This document shows positions 24,671-32,681 of a stretch of DNA of 64,000 nucleotides, piece by piece (positions within the stretch are counted from its first letter, which is position 1; every line of letters begins with the position of its first letter). A program made the translations under genes and the position numbers. The notes under the pieces were generated by a model that was given only the letters and a program-made list of their open reading frames with translations, did no database searches and had not been told where the DNA came from. Where the stretch lies: assembly GCA_038045265.1 (NCBI GenBank), contig JBBSYL010000010.1, forward strand, positions 1 to 64,000, read 5' to 3'. This stretch comes from SICV01 sp038045265 (GTDB lineage: Archaea > Nanobdellota > Nanobdellia > Pacearchaeales > GW2011-AR1).

Positions 24671-25263
24671 TATTTTTTAACTCCTGTAAATTCTTTAGCT
24701 TTAAGAATGACGTGCGTTCTTTTAAATCGTCCGCCCGCACCTCTTCTTGGTCTTGATGCCCAGCTTGCAGATGCAAAATAAATTCTTGTCTTATCCAAAT
24801 CTAGGCCATTGGCGATTACATTTCCTTTAAGGCCCTTAAGAACATTTATCATCATTGCTGAAACTTTTACAGGGTATCTTCCAGACATTATCTTTCCTTT
24901 TCTATGTGGTATTTCTCCCTTGAAAGGAATAGGCCTCTTAAACATTAAAACTTCCTCGAGGTTTTCTATAGCTGTATCTATACTCTTTCCTTTTATGAAA
25001 GAACAGATATACATGCAGTGCTTCTTTGAAGCTCTTAAACTCATCCCGCGAGCAACCGCTTCTTCCTTTTTCTTCTTTACTTCTTTCTTTTCTTCTTTTT
25101 TTGTTTCTTTCTTATCTTCTACATGCTTATTTTCGTGTTTATTTTTATCATTGGAATCTTTTGTTAATCCATCTTTGAGATTATTATTCTTCATTGAATT
25201 TTTTATTCCATCAACTAATTCTTTCTTATCTTCTAGCTTTTGTTTTTTGCTTTCTTCAGCCAT
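24670..25263 (-). CDS. rpl22: Large-subunit ribosomal protein uL22 with Lys/Glu-rich N-terminal extension
   Basis: The uL22 core starts near residue 72 (ARGMSLRASKKHCMYICSFI) and includes SGRYPVKVSAMMINVLKGL and a C-terminal tip with SRPRRGAGGRFKRTHVIL. The first 70 residues are almost all Lys, Glu, Asp and Asn and look disordered, which makes the protein 197 residues rather than about 150. uL22 lines the exit tunnel. The extension resembles those on uS2 and uS5. Confidence 0.95.
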   Translation of the reverse strand: MAEESKKQKLEDKKELVDGIKNSMKNNNLKDGLTKDSNDKNKHENKHVEDKKETKKEEKKEVKKKKEEAVARGMSLRASKKHCMYICSFIKGKSIDTAIENLEEVLMFKRPIPFKGEIPHRKGKIMSGRYPVKVSAMMINVLKGLKGNVIANGLDLDKTRIYFASASWASRPRRGAGGRFKRTHVILKAKEFTGVKK

Positions 25264-25667
25264 TATTTTTTAACTCCTTTTGTTCCTTTAGTAGCTCCAA
25301 TGCCTGCTGTACCGTGATTAACCTTTGAGCAAGTGTGCGAAAATTCTCCAAGTCTATGACCGACCATTGCAGCTTTTATTTCTATTTCCTCGAATACTTT
25401 TCCGTTGTGAATTCCTATTCTCATACCAACAAGTCTTGGAACTATTACTATATCTCTCAAATGTGTTCTTATTTTTTTATTGTTTGAAACTGCTGCTTCA
25501 CATCTTCTTACAAAATTTTCTATCTTCTGAAAGTTTCTAAGGACAAATCTTCTTGGTCTTGATTTCAGATATTTTGCAAACTCTCTTACGTCAAGATTCT
25601 TCAAATCTTCAAGATTAACTCCTCTGTAAAATACTTCCTTTGACCTAATTATTACTTGCTCAACCAT
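25263..25667 (-). CDS. rps19: Small-subunit ribosomal protein uS19
   Basis: The 134-residue protein has the family signature VGMRIGIHNGKVFEEIEIKA followed by MVGHRLGEFSHTCSKVNHG, typical of archaeal uS19, which sits in the 30S head. It lies between uL2 and uL22, with start/stop contacts to both. Confidence 0.96.
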   Translation of the reverse strand: MVEQVIIRSKEVFYRGVNLEDLKNLDVREFAKYLKSRPRRFVLRNFQKIENFVRRCEAAVSNNKKIRTHLRDIVIVPRLVGMRIGIHNGKVFEEIEIKAAMVGHRLGEFSHTCSKVNHGTAGIGATKGTKGVKK

Positions 25668-26368
25668 TATTTTTTCTCCCGACCAGTTCTTCTTGGCCTT
25701 ATATGTCCTACTCTTGCTCCAGGAGGCGCATTTCTCTTGGCAATCTTAGGTTTAATTCTCTTACCTCTGCCTGAACCGAATGGATGATCTATCGCATTCA
25801 TCTTGACTGCAGATGTTCTCGGCCATAATTTATTTCTTGCCTTCATCTTGTACCACATCTTTCCAGCTTTAATAAATGGTTTCAGTAATCTCCCTTCTCC
25901 TGCAATAATTCCTACTGTGGCTCTGCAATCTCCAGAAATCTTAATTTCTTTTTTGCTTGGCATTAGAATTCCCACCTTGTTATGGTCATATTTTTTATTG
26001 ACTGTTGCATTTGAGCCGGCAGTTCTCATCATCTTTCCGCCGTCTCCAGGATTTATTTCTATATTATATACTTCTGTTCCAACTGGAATATCTTTCAACA
26101 TCATTATATTACCTATCTTCATGTCTCTAGAATTCACAAATATTTCTTGTCCAACTACTGCTCCAGAAAATGCAGGATTATAAAAAATTTCATTCCCAAT
26201 CATTATCTTAAGAAGTGGCGCTGTGTGGCCTGCTGAGTGAATTAATTCTATGATGCGTGCTTTTCCTTCATTTGTAGGATATTTTATCTTATGCTGGAAT
26301 GCTTTTTTTCTGACTCTATAAGTAAGCGAACCATGCCCTCTTGCCTGTGATATAATTCTCTTACCCAT
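25667..26368 (-). CDS. rpl2: Large-subunit ribosomal protein uL2
   Basis: The 233-residue protein has SQARGHGSLTYRVRKKAF at the N-terminus and the C-terminal rRNA-binding signature MNAIDHPFGSGRGKRIKPK, which includes the conserved histidine region near the peptidyl-transferase centre. It directly follows uL23 in the standard archaeal order. Confidence 0.97.
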   Translation of the reverse strand: MGKRIISQARGHGSLTYRVRKKAFQHKIKYPTNEGKARIIELIHSAGHTAPLLKIMIGNEIFYNPAFSGAVVGQEIFVNSRDMKIGNIMMLKDIPVGTEVYNIEINPGDGGKMMRTAGSNATVNKKYDHNKVGILMPSKKEIKISGDCRATVGIIAGEGRLLKPFIKAGKMWYKMKARNKLWPRTSAVKMNAIDHPFGSGRGKRIKPKIAKRNAPPGARVGHIRPRRTGREKK

Positions 26369-26369
26369 T

Positions 26370-26624
26370 TTACATCATTCCTAATTTAGTTGCGACATCA
26401 ATCGCAGGATATTTTTTAGTTAATTTGACGTATGTAAATTTTTTATTTTTCTTTATTAAAGTCCTTATCTTTTCAACTTTTACTGAAAAGGTTTCTTCTA
26501 CTTCTTTTTGTATTTCTGGCTTGGAAGAATTTCTTGAAGTTTCAAACAGCAAAGTATTCTCGATATCAATAAGTTTAACTGCCTTTTCTGATGTTATTGG
26601 CTTAAGCATTTTTCTCCTCCGCAA
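26370..26624 (-). CDS. rpl23: Large-subunit ribosomal protein uL23
   Basis: The 84-residue protein has KPITSEKAVKLIDIENTLLF and KEVEETFSVKVEKIRTLIKK, typical of uL23, which is part of the exit-tunnel rim where SRP docks. Its start lies 23 bases inside the 3' end of uL4, so the genes overlap. Confidence 0.96.
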   Translation of the reverse strand: MRRRKMLKPITSEKAVKLIDIENTLLFETSRNSSKPEIQKEVEETFSVKVEKIRTLIKKNKKFTYVKLTKKYPAIDVATKLGMM

Positions 26625-27378
26625 TTTCTTCCATTGCTTTTTTAGTATAAAGAGTTAGTCTACCTAAAGGATAAAGATCTGAAATGAGGAGATCTGAATA
26701 TGTTTTAACTTCGAATCCTTTCGCATTGACTTTTTCATCCTCTCCGGTTACTATTAAAAGTCCTGCATTGCTCTTATATTTCCTGCCCCTATTTTTGCCT
26801 TTTCCAGGTCTGACCTGTTTACTCTTTATCAAAAGTGAAAATGCCTCTCCAAACATTAATTTTACGGCTTCAATTACATTTTTAGTCTTTGCAGGGATTG
26901 ATTCGATAACTTGAGAATGTGCTGGAACGTTTAGTGTAGAATATCTTTTTGCTATGTATTCTTTATTGAAAGTCGAAGCCAATGCAGAATTCACGGCAAT
27001 TACTATTTCTTTCTTGTTTATTTTTCTAATTGCATAAAGTCTCTTTGGAGGATGGGCCATTCTTCCGCCTCTTGCCTGTGAAACTTCTGCTCCAATCCAA
27101 TGAAACTGAGTTCCGCGTCTCCACATTGTTTTTCTTGGAAGTCTTGCCATTCCTTTTCCATAATGTCCTTTCCACTCTTTTCTCTTATGACTTATCGTTC
27201 CAGAAGCCGAATGTCTTTTTCCTCCTTCTGGGGAAGGACCATAGACTTGTCTTTCCGAGAATTTTGCTACTTCAAAGAATTTTGCGACCATATCTTCTCT
27301 TATCTTACTGTCGAATAATGCGGGAAGAGAGAATTCAGATTTTTTCTTTCCTGATGAATCATATAATATTGCTTTCAT
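26602..27378 (-). CDS. rpl4: Large-subunit ribosomal protein uL4
   Basis: The 258-residue protein has the exit-tunnel loop segment RHSASGTISHKRKEWKGHYG and RRGTQFHWIGAEVSQARGGR typical of archaeal uL4, followed by PPKRLYAIRKINKKE. It overlaps uL3 upstream by 4 bases and uL23 downstream by 23 bases. Confidence 0.97.
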   Translation of the reverse strand: MKAILYDSSGKKKSEFSLPALFDSKIREDMVAKFFEVAKFSERQVYGPSPEGGKRHSASGTISHKRKEWKGHYGKGMARLPRKTMWRRGTQFHWIGAEVSQARGGRMAHPPKRLYAIRKINKKEIVIAVNSALASTFNKEYIAKRYSTLNVPAHSQVIESIPAKTKNVIEAVKLMFGEAFSLLIKSKQVRPGKGKNRGRKYKSNAGLLIVTGEDEKVNAKGFEVKTYSDLLISDLYPLGRLTLYTKKAMEEIAEEKNA

Positions 27379-28316
27379 GCTAATATCCCCTGAAATTCGT
27401 ATTTCTTTCTTATTTGCTTTTTAGTTGGTCTGAAAGAGGGAGTAATAAGAATTTGTCTTTTCACAGGGCCCTGAACGCTACCACCAAGAAGAATATAAGA
27501 TGTTTTTATTTTTCCATAATTCTTGAAACCTTGTTCTCTGTTAATATCTTTTTCTGCTATCGTCCCCGAATGGATAAGTTTTAGATTATTTGTTATTCTT
27601 GTGAAAAACCCATACTGACCAGCCATAGGTGTTCTGAAAGTTACACGTGCAGGATGCCAAGGAGCAAGAGAGCCTGGTCGTCTTCTACCCTTCTCAGATT
27701 TATGTTGTTTAAGAGTTATTCCAAATCTTCTTACTGCTCCTGTAAATCCATAACCTGTTGTTAAACCTCTAGTATCAACAAGAGGAGAATTTGCAAAATC
27801 TTTTATAGTTATTTCCTTTCCTATAAGAGACTTAAGAAATTCAAATTTATTGTCCGCAGAAATTGCAACTTCTGAAATGTCTGGTGTCTTTTTAATAGCT
27901 GTTGAATTTGCTAGAGAGTATACTACTGCTCTAACATCTTCGTAAGAAATAGGCGCTTCTATTTTTTGAGGGCTTTTAGGCAACTTTAGTTTTTTCTTTA
28001 ATTCTTTGTCTGATGAAACAATTATATCTTTGACAACCACTCCATGATTATAAAACCTTATAGAAAGAAGTTTCATTGAAGGCACCTCGAGAATGGTTAC
28101 AGGAATATGAATTAACTTATTTTGAGTCATTGATTTATCTGTTAGGTCCTTGACAAGGGCAGTTGCCATAGCTGCTTTGTAGGTAATAAAACCAAGAAGA
28201 TTATTTTTATCCTTGACAGATATTGTTTTCCAATTAACTCGAGGTAAGAACTTTCTAGCTCTTGATCTCGGCCAGTATTGCAGGCTTCCCTTTCTTGGTC
28301 TTGATAGTCTTGCCAT
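27375..28316 (-). CDS. rpl3: Large-subunit ribosomal protein uL3
   Basis: The 313-residue protein starts with the archaeal pattern ARLSRPRKGSLQYWPRSRAR and contains RGLTTGYGFTGAVRRFGITL and HPARVTFRTPMAGQYGFFTR near the peptidyl-transferase centre. It is the first gene of the operon. A proximal TATA element at 28338-28345 lies 21 bases before the ATG; a second one farther upstream (28453-28460) could give a longer transcript. Confidence 0.97.
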   Translation of the reverse strand: MARLSRPRKGSLQYWPRSRARKFLPRVNWKTISVKDKNNLLGFITYKAAMATALVKDLTDKSMTQNKLIHIPVTILEVPSMKLLSIRFYNHGVVVKDIIVSSDKELKKKLKLPKSPQKIEAPISYEDVRAVVYSLANSTAIKKTPDISEVAISADNKFEFLKSLIGKEITIKDFANSPLVDTRGLTTGYGFTGAVRRFGITLKQHKSEKGRRRPGSLAPWHPARVTFRTPMAGQYGFFTRITNNLKLIHSGTIAEKDINREQGFKNYGKIKTSYILLGGSVQGPVKRQILITPSFRPTKKQIRKKYEFQGILA

Positions 28317-28337
28317 TAATTGATTTTTCTGTCAGTA

Positions 28338-28345
28338 TTTTATAT
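28338..28345 (-). promoter_or_regulatory. Proximal TATA element of the ribosomal protein operon
   Basis: ATATAAAA on the minus strand, preceded by purine-rich GAGATGAA as a possible BRE, 21 bases before the uL3 ATG. Confidence 0.6.
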
Positions 28346-28363
28346 TTCATCTCAAAAGTAGTG

Positions 28364-28386
28364 CAACTCCCTACACTGTGTAGTTG
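28364..28386 (-). promoter_or_regulatory. Inverted repeat upstream of the ribosomal operon promoter
   Basis: CTACA (28371-28375) pairs with TGTAG (28379-28383) around a three-base loop, and CAA/TTG flank it. It lies between the proximal and distal TATA elements. It could be an operator, or a hairpin in the longer leader made from the distal promoter. No matching site was seen elsewhere. Confidence 0.35.
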
Positions 28387-28452
28387 AACAATTGTGTTAT
28401 CAGCACCTTGTTCGGTATTAATTAGATTCTGATAATTCAATGATTTGGGGGG

Positions 28453-28460
28453 TATTTAAA
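28453..28460 (-). promoter_or_regulatory. Distal TATA element upstream of uL3
   Basis: TTTAAATA on the minus strand predicts transcription start near 28430 and a leader of about 115 bases before uL3. No supported gene lies in that leader. Confidence 0.4.
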
Positions 28461-28475
28461 GCTTTTGTGGGAAAA

Positions 28476-28483
28476 TTTATATA
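28476..28483 (+). promoter_or_regulatory. TATA element of the DUF5678/aspartyl protease pair
   Basis: TTTATATA, 21 bases before the ATG at 28505. It is divergent from the ribosomal operon promoters. Confidence 0.6.
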
Positions 28484-28504
28484 GGAAAATGATGTAAACA
28501 ATTC

Positions 28505-28753
28505 ATGAGTGAACAGGATTTAGTCAGTGAAATGAAAAGATTCGAGGAAGACAGCAAATGGCTACGTGATAATGAAAATATTCTCAGAATTAAAGGTTTA
28601 TCTGGAAAGTTTGTAGCTGTTAAAAATAAGCAAATAATCGCATCCAATAAAGATGTGAATATATTGGTAAAATATGTTGAAGAAAAAGGGGAGAATCCTG
28701 CCTGTCTGGTAATAGAATTTGTTTATCCTGAAGGTACAGTAATTTTATTGTGA
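28505..28753 (+). CDS. DUF5678-like small protein
   Basis: The 82-residue protein resembles DUF5678 domains: a charged N-terminal helix (FEEDSKWLRDNENILRIKG), then a beta segment GKFVAVKNKQIIASNKDVN and a C-terminal strand PACLVIEFVYPEGTVIL. Its function is unknown. It overlaps the downstream aspartyl protease gene (TGATG). In prokaryotes such small proteins often accompany retropepsin-like proteases, which fits this pairing. Confidence 0.75.
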   Translation: MSEQDLVSEMKRFEEDSKWLRDNENILRIKGLSGKFVAVKNKQIIASNKDVNILVKYVEEKGENPACLVIEFVYPEGTVILL

Positions 28754-29178
28754 TGAGAATTCCAGTTAGTGTTGAATTTTTTGGAGGAGGTATCAGACCT
28801 ATGATGGATATGTCAATTAGGTGTGAAGATCCAAAGTTATTCGGATTAATAAGAGCAGTTATAGATACTGGTAGCCCTACAACAATATTGGGAAATGCTG
28901 ATGTCCAGAAGATGAGAATATCTCAGGTACAGATGGGTAAACTAATGGGTGAAGAAAAAGAAGTTAATCTTGGAGGAGCACAGATAAGAACAAGAATACT
29001 TCCGAATGTAGAAATAAGTGTTGGAGGGTCCAAAGTTATAATTCCTGTCCAAGTTCCTGTCAAAGTAAACAAGGGTGTTCCGCCACCCACAATTTTAGGA
29101 ATAGACTTTTTGGTTGCAGGTAAATTTGAATTTGTTTTTAATGCTTACAAGAGGGAAAGTTATTTGGAGAAGGAGTGA
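28753..29178 (+). CDS. Retropepsin-like aspartyl protease
   Basis: The 141-residue single-domain protein carries the catalytic-type motif AVIDTGSPTTILGNA (Asp-Thr-Gly near residue 40) and the second half signature PTILGIDFLVAGKFEFVF. Retropepsins of this size act as homodimers. There is no signal peptide, so it is likely cytosolic. Substrates are unknown. The start is the ATG overlapping the upstream TGA; a GTG one codon earlier is also possible. Confidence 0.8.
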   Translation: MRIPVSVEFFGGGIRPMMDMSIRCEDPKLFGLIRAVIDTGSPTTILGNADVQKMRISQVQMGKLMGEEKEVNLGGAQIRTRILPNVEISVGGSKVIIPVQVPVKVNKGVPPPTILGIDFLVAGKFEFVFNAYKRESYLEKE

Positions 29179-29179
29179 A

Positions 29180-29325
29180 TTAATTATTAAATTTTATTAT
29201 CTCCTTGAATTCTTCTAAACTAATTGCTCTACCACCATTTGCATTAACTCTTGATTTTCCTTAAATTTATTGTATCTTTCTACTAATTTATTTATGCCTT
29301 CCTTGATTTGTTCTTTATCCAGCAT
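29180..29325 (-). pseudogene. Small gene with a one-base frameshift
   Basis: The ATG at 29325 has a perfect-spacing TATA element (29347-29354). The first frame reads MLDKEQIKEGINKLVERYNK and stops after 36 codons. A +1 change in the A-rich stretch around 29255-29262 opens a second frame, with SRVNANGGRAISLEEFKEII before a stop at 29180, 1 base from the end of the convergent protease gene. The second-frame tail resembles GRKLSEEEFNEVIREFE at the end of the neighbouring 65-residue gene. The intact product would be about 48 residues. It may be a sequencing error, a recent mutation or a programmed shift. Confidence 0.55.
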
Positions 29326-29346
29326 AATAAACTTGAGAATGCGACG

Positions 29347-29354
29347 TATAAAAA
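29347..29354 (-). promoter_or_regulatory. TATA element of the frameshifted small gene
   Basis: TTTTTATA on the minus strand, 21 bases before the ATG at 29325. It supports that ORF being a real gene. Confidence 0.5.
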
Positions 29355-29391
29355 GTTATCTCACTGCATTAGAAAATCAAAATAGATTATA

Positions 29392-29589
29392 TTATTCAAA
29401 TTCTCTTATAACCTCATTGAATTCTTCTTCTGATAATTTTCTTCCAAGCTTTTCTTCTTTTTCAATAATTGTCTGACAGACTATACAGGGCTGTATTGCC
29501 GTAAAATTTACGTTGCAAATATTACATTTAGACAAATCTCCTTTGATGTTTTTTTCCAATATAATTATTCTATTTAATTCACAATCCAT
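29392..29589 (-). CDS. Small protein with a four-cysteine zinc-finger-like motif
   Basis: The 65-residue protein has CNICNVNFTAIQPCIVCQ (CxxC-x8-CxxC, residues about 22-37), a likely zinc knuckle, followed by a charged helix ending GRKLSEEEFNEVIREFE. The start lies 6 bases after the stop of the 734-residue secreted protein, so it is probably in the same operon. No family is recognised. Similarity of its tail to the adjacent frameshifted gene suggests related small proteins. Confidence 0.55.
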   Translation of the reverse strand: MDCELNRIIILEKNIKGDLSKCNICNVNFTAIQPCIVCQTIIEKEEKLGRKLSEEEFNEVIREFE

Positions 29590-29595
29590 GCAATT

Positions 29596-31800
29596 TTACC
29601 TACCGAAGAAATACTTAAGGAATGAATTAGGAGAGGGGTCTGAATCATATATTACATTTCCGAGTATGAATGAGCCCGTTACTGGTGCTGACTCTCCTCC
29701 GCTAGTTCCACTTGTTGTTCCTGAGGATGAACCTGAACTTGTTGAACTTGAATCTCCAGAAGTTGTTCCTGAAGTTGATTGCTGAGAAGAATCTGCTGGA
29801 GGAGATTGCTGAGGAGGTTGTTGCTGTTGCTGTTCTTGAGGTGGTTGTTGATTTTGTTGAGTGTTGAAAGGAACACATCCTGAACCGCTCCATTGTTGTC
29901 CTTCAGGACAGCTTGAACCATCAGGGTTAAAACCTCCCTCTCCTTTCTGGCATCCTCCCCAAGGATCGCAATAATTTGGAGAAGGACCACAGTTTAATTT
30001 AGAACAGTCATATTTTGCAGTTCTATCTACATAATCTTTATCTCCAGGTCCTGGAGGACGATTGTATTCTTCTTTAGATTCTCCAAAGCATTTATTTCTG
30101 GCTTCATCATAGGACAATCCTTTAGTTCTTGCTTCATCTAAGCATCCATTGCCTGTTGACTTGGAAGTGTCTCTAAATCCTTCTGGACCTCTTGGTTGCC
30201 TGAAATCGTCCCTATATTCTCTTCTTTCACCTTCTCTGCATGTACATTGGCCTCCAGTAAAGTCCCACGCTACATTTTTCTCTTGACATGAGTTTGCACA
30301 CTCTCTTTCTTTTTCTTTTGTTTCTCTAAACCTTTTTTCATCAAATCCTCTGCCTTCTCCATCTGGGCCTTCTCTGAAACTTGAGACGGCACCATCAAAA
30401 CACTTTAATCTTTCATCTGAATCTTGTATCTGCCTGCAATCAAAGTTAAATCCTCCTCTTTGGCCTCTGCCTTCTCCATCTGGGCCTTCTCTGTCTCTGC
30501 CTAACTCATCCATTATCTTTTGGCACTTTCTTCCATCAGATGGAGATTCTCCTGTAAGCCCTGCGTCTATGCATTCTTGAGGTGCACTACTTTCAAACTC
30601 ATGTCTTCCACAATCTTTAAAGTTTGTAATTCCTGCGTCTATGCATTCTTGAGGAGCTTTTATTTTGTACATTTCTCCTTCGCATTTTTCTCTTAATTCT
30701 CTCTCGCTTGTTATTCCCTTGTCTATTGCGTCTAGTAATACCTTTCTGCATTCTGGAGGAGGTCCGTCATCATCTTCGCTTCCTTCAGATATCACTAACT
30801 TCATGCATTCTATCCTTGATGTAACCTTTCTTTCTCTGCAAATTTTAGGTGCATGATTATCATATTGAGCTCCTTCAAAATCATCTTCTATATCAGCCAA
30901 AGCTTCTTGAAGATAATCTGGAAGAACATCTTCAATGCCTTCGCTTAACTTATCGGCCTCTTCACACTTTGCTTCATCCCCTTTCTGGCATTGAGCATAT
31001 AATGGGGCGACTTCAGTGCATTTGTCAGCAAATGCTTCAACACTTATATCTTGGCATTTACAATTGGTTGCATCTTTCATGCATTGAGTCATTATTCCTA
31101 TAAATGCCTTAACTTCTTTTTTCTGCTCTTCTGTCAATTTTCTGTCGAGCTTTTTCTGCCAATCAGGAGAATCGTCGTCTGATTTGCATGTTCTTGAATA
31201 TTGGTCAGGGTCAAGCTTTGAAAGAGTTTCACACAATTCTTTTATTTTCCCTGCAATTTCTGCCGCAGTTCCTATCTTCTTTTCTGCTACTCTTATCTTG
31301 TTGAAATCATCTCTATATTCTGGAGGAATATCATTTATTATATCACCATATGCTTTTCTTATAACTTTTGAACGCCTTTCTGCTTCATCTTTATCCTCTG
31401 GTTTTACTTCTTTTTCAAATTTCTCAGCAGATTGTTCATATTCTGCAAGAAGCGCTTTTGCCTCTTCGTATTTTCCTTCACTTAATAAAGTCCTTATTTC
31501 CGCCGCTCTTTCTCGGCTATATCCTTCATCATCTTTGAATATCCCGTCTACAAATCTGTCAAATTCATTTACGCTTCCTCCAGTACCTAATTCATCCCTG
31601 ACTTCTTCTTCAGTTATATCTGATAAATCAGAATCCTCTTCCTCCGAAACAGCATCTTGGCTTGAAGCGTCCTGAATTTCATCGGAAATTTCTTCAGAAG
31701 AAACAGACGTATCTGTTGAATCTTCAGCATAAACAAATGAGATGGACAATGCTAATAACATAAAAGTCAAAAACATAAAACGCAAGCCTCTTCTTTGCAT
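29596..31800 (-). CDS. Large secreted cysteine-rich acidic protein
   Basis: The 734-residue protein has a signal peptide (about 1-25) and then a very acidic region. A helical part (about 70-190) and many cysteine pairs follow. Internal repeats include two copies of APQECIDAG and two of REGPDGEGRG. The last 100 residues are rich in Gln, Pro, Ser, Thr and Gly, like a wall-spanning linker, ending PVTGSFILGNVIYDSDPSP. No enzyme motif is visible. It is likely a surface or extracellular structural protein. A TATA element at 31822-31829 is 21 bases before the ATG. Confidence 0.75.
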   Translation of the reverse strand: MQRRGLRFMFLTFMLLALSISFVYAEDSTDTSVSSEEISDEIQDASSQDAVSEEEDSDLSDITEEEVRDELGTGGSVNEFDRFVDGIFKDDEGYSRERAAEIRTLLSEGKYEEAKALLAEYEQSAEKFEKEVKPEDKDEAERRSKVIRKAYGDIINDIPPEYRDDFNKIRVAEKKIGTAAEIAGKIKELCETLSKLDPDQYSRTCKSDDDSPDWQKKLDRKLTEEQKKEVKAFIGIMTQCMKDATNCKCQDISVEAFADKCTEVAPLYAQCQKGDEAKCEEADKLSEGIEDVLPDYLQEALADIEDDFEGAQYDNHAPKICRERKVTSRIECMKLVISEGSEDDDGPPPECRKVLLDAIDKGITSERELREKCEGEMYKIKAPQECIDAGITNFKDCGRHEFESSAPQECIDAGLTGESPSDGRKCQKIMDELGRDREGPDGEGRGQRGGFNFDCRQIQDSDERLKCFDGAVSSFREGPDGEGRGFDEKRFRETKEKERECANSCQEKNVAWDFTGGQCTCREGERREYRDDFRQPRGPEGFRDTSKSTGNGCLDEARTKGLSYDEARNKCFGESKEEYNRPPGPGDKDYVDRTAKYDCSKLNCGPSPNYCDPWGGCQKGEGGFNPDGSSCPEGQQWSGSGCVPFNTQQNQQPPQEQQQQQPPQQSPPADSSQQSTSGTTSGDSSSTSSGSSSGTTSGTSGGESAPVTGSFILGNVIYDSDPSPNSFLKYFFGR
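30347..30493. repeat. Direct repeat of 30 bp inside the secreted-protein gene
   Basis: An identical 30-bp sequence occurs at 30347-30376 and 30464-30493, encoding two copies of the same Arg/Glu/Gly-rich peptide. A related pair of about 25 bp lies near 30558 and 30631. They are coding repeats and possible recombination points. Confidence 0.7.
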
Positions 31801-31821
31801 CAGTTTTAGTATTTTAGCAAG

Positions 31822-31829
31822 TATATAAT
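31822..31829 (-). promoter_or_regulatory. TATA element of the 734-residue secreted protein gene
   Basis: ATTATATA on the minus strand, 21 bases before the ATG at 31800. Confidence 0.55.
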
Positions 31830-31851
31830 AGTTTTGATTTTACCATTTTAG

Positions 31852-32274
31852 TTAAGAGAAGTATTGCCTAATATCTTTATTCTCTTTCCCTTGGATAAAT
31901 GAGAAAGCAAATGATAAAAACGCACCCATAGTTGTGCCCATAAAATAAATAAAACCTGTTTTGGATTTTACAAGGTTTCTTTTTCTTAATTGTGCAAGTT
32001 CAGTGAGAGCATTTGGATGAGCTTTAACATATGCAACATAATTTGAAGTTAAAGCTGACAAATCTGCTGAAGGAGGGTTTTCGTCTAACTTTGAAGATAT
32101 CTCTCTTCTCATATCTCTCGCAATTATGGCTGGTTGGTTTAAATCTTCTCTTGCATCATATGTAAAATCTTTATATACTTGATTTATTGATAATCCTGTA
32201 AGAAGAGTTCCTAAATAAAATAACTTTCTTGCTGGTGATAGTTTGATATATTGTTCTTTTAGTTGTTTTATCAT
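31852..32274 (-). CDS. Two-helix membrane protein, hypothetical
   Basis: I do not recognise the family. The 140-residue protein has a hydrophobic segment near 18-33 (LFYLGTLLTGLSINQVY), a middle helical domain of about 75 polar residues, and a second hydrophobic segment (about 106-126) before a charged tail. Its ATG overlaps the reconstructed stop of the upstream frameshifted gene (TAATG), and the two share the same helix-domain-helix layout, so they may be distant paralogues. Both follow PCNA in one likely operon. Confidence 0.6.
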   Translation of the reverse strand: MIKQLKEQYIKLSPARKLFYLGTLLTGLSINQVYKDFTYDAREDLNQPAIIARDMRREISSKLDENPPSADLSALTSNYVAYVKAHPNALTELAQLRKRNLVKSKTGFIYFMGTTMGAFLSFAFSFIQGKENKDIRQYFS

Positions 32275-32679
32275 TACATTGCCCTCACCGTTGGTGGTAA
32301 TTGTGCTTGGTATTGTGTATTTCGTGATTTAAAGTAGAATCCTGATAAACTAAAAACTAATAAAACTCCACAACTTGCAAGCCCCTTATATTCTGGCAAT
32401 AGTTAATGACTTTATGGATTGCTGATACTCTCGTTCTAATTGAGGATTTCCTTCCAAAAATTGGAAATATTCTTTAGTAGCTAATCTTGCTTCAACTGAA
32501 TGCTTTTTTGCTTTTTTTATTTTACCGTATAAACGATTGGCTTCTTGAATTAGGGGAGTTCTTGATTGACTTTTTGCTTTCTCAAAATCAACTAAATTAC
32601 TTCCAAGCCAAACTATGCCTGCCAAAGTGACAGCTGTACAAAAGTTTACAGGTCTCAAATATTGAGATATGTTTTTCAT
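32274..32679 (-). pseudogene. Two-helix membrane protein gene broken by a one-base frameshift
   Basis: The ATG at 32679 lies 2 bases after the PCNA stop. The first frame gives 97 residues (one membrane helix, then a helical domain) and stops at 32386. Skipping one A near 32402-32406 opens a second frame that begins LLPEYKGLASCGVLLVFSLS, which supplies a second membrane helix. It ends in a TAA overlapping the next ATG (TAATG). The intact protein would have about 134 residues and the same layout as its 140-residue neighbour. It could be a decaying gene, a sequencing error or a programmed frameshift. Confidence 0.65.
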
Positions 32680-32681
32680 TT

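Noticed and set aside
28371..28383. Rho-independent-type terminator
   Set aside because: The hairpin lies upstream of, not after, a gene and has no following T-run.
28255..28440. Open frame of 61 codons upstream of and overlapping uL3
   Set aside because: It overlaps the well-supported uL3 start, has no TATA at the usual distance, and its sequence looks like non-coding leader.
31184..31675. 163-codon plus-strand frame opposite the large secreted protein
   Set aside because: Ser-rich antisense shadow of an acidic gene with no promoter or motif.
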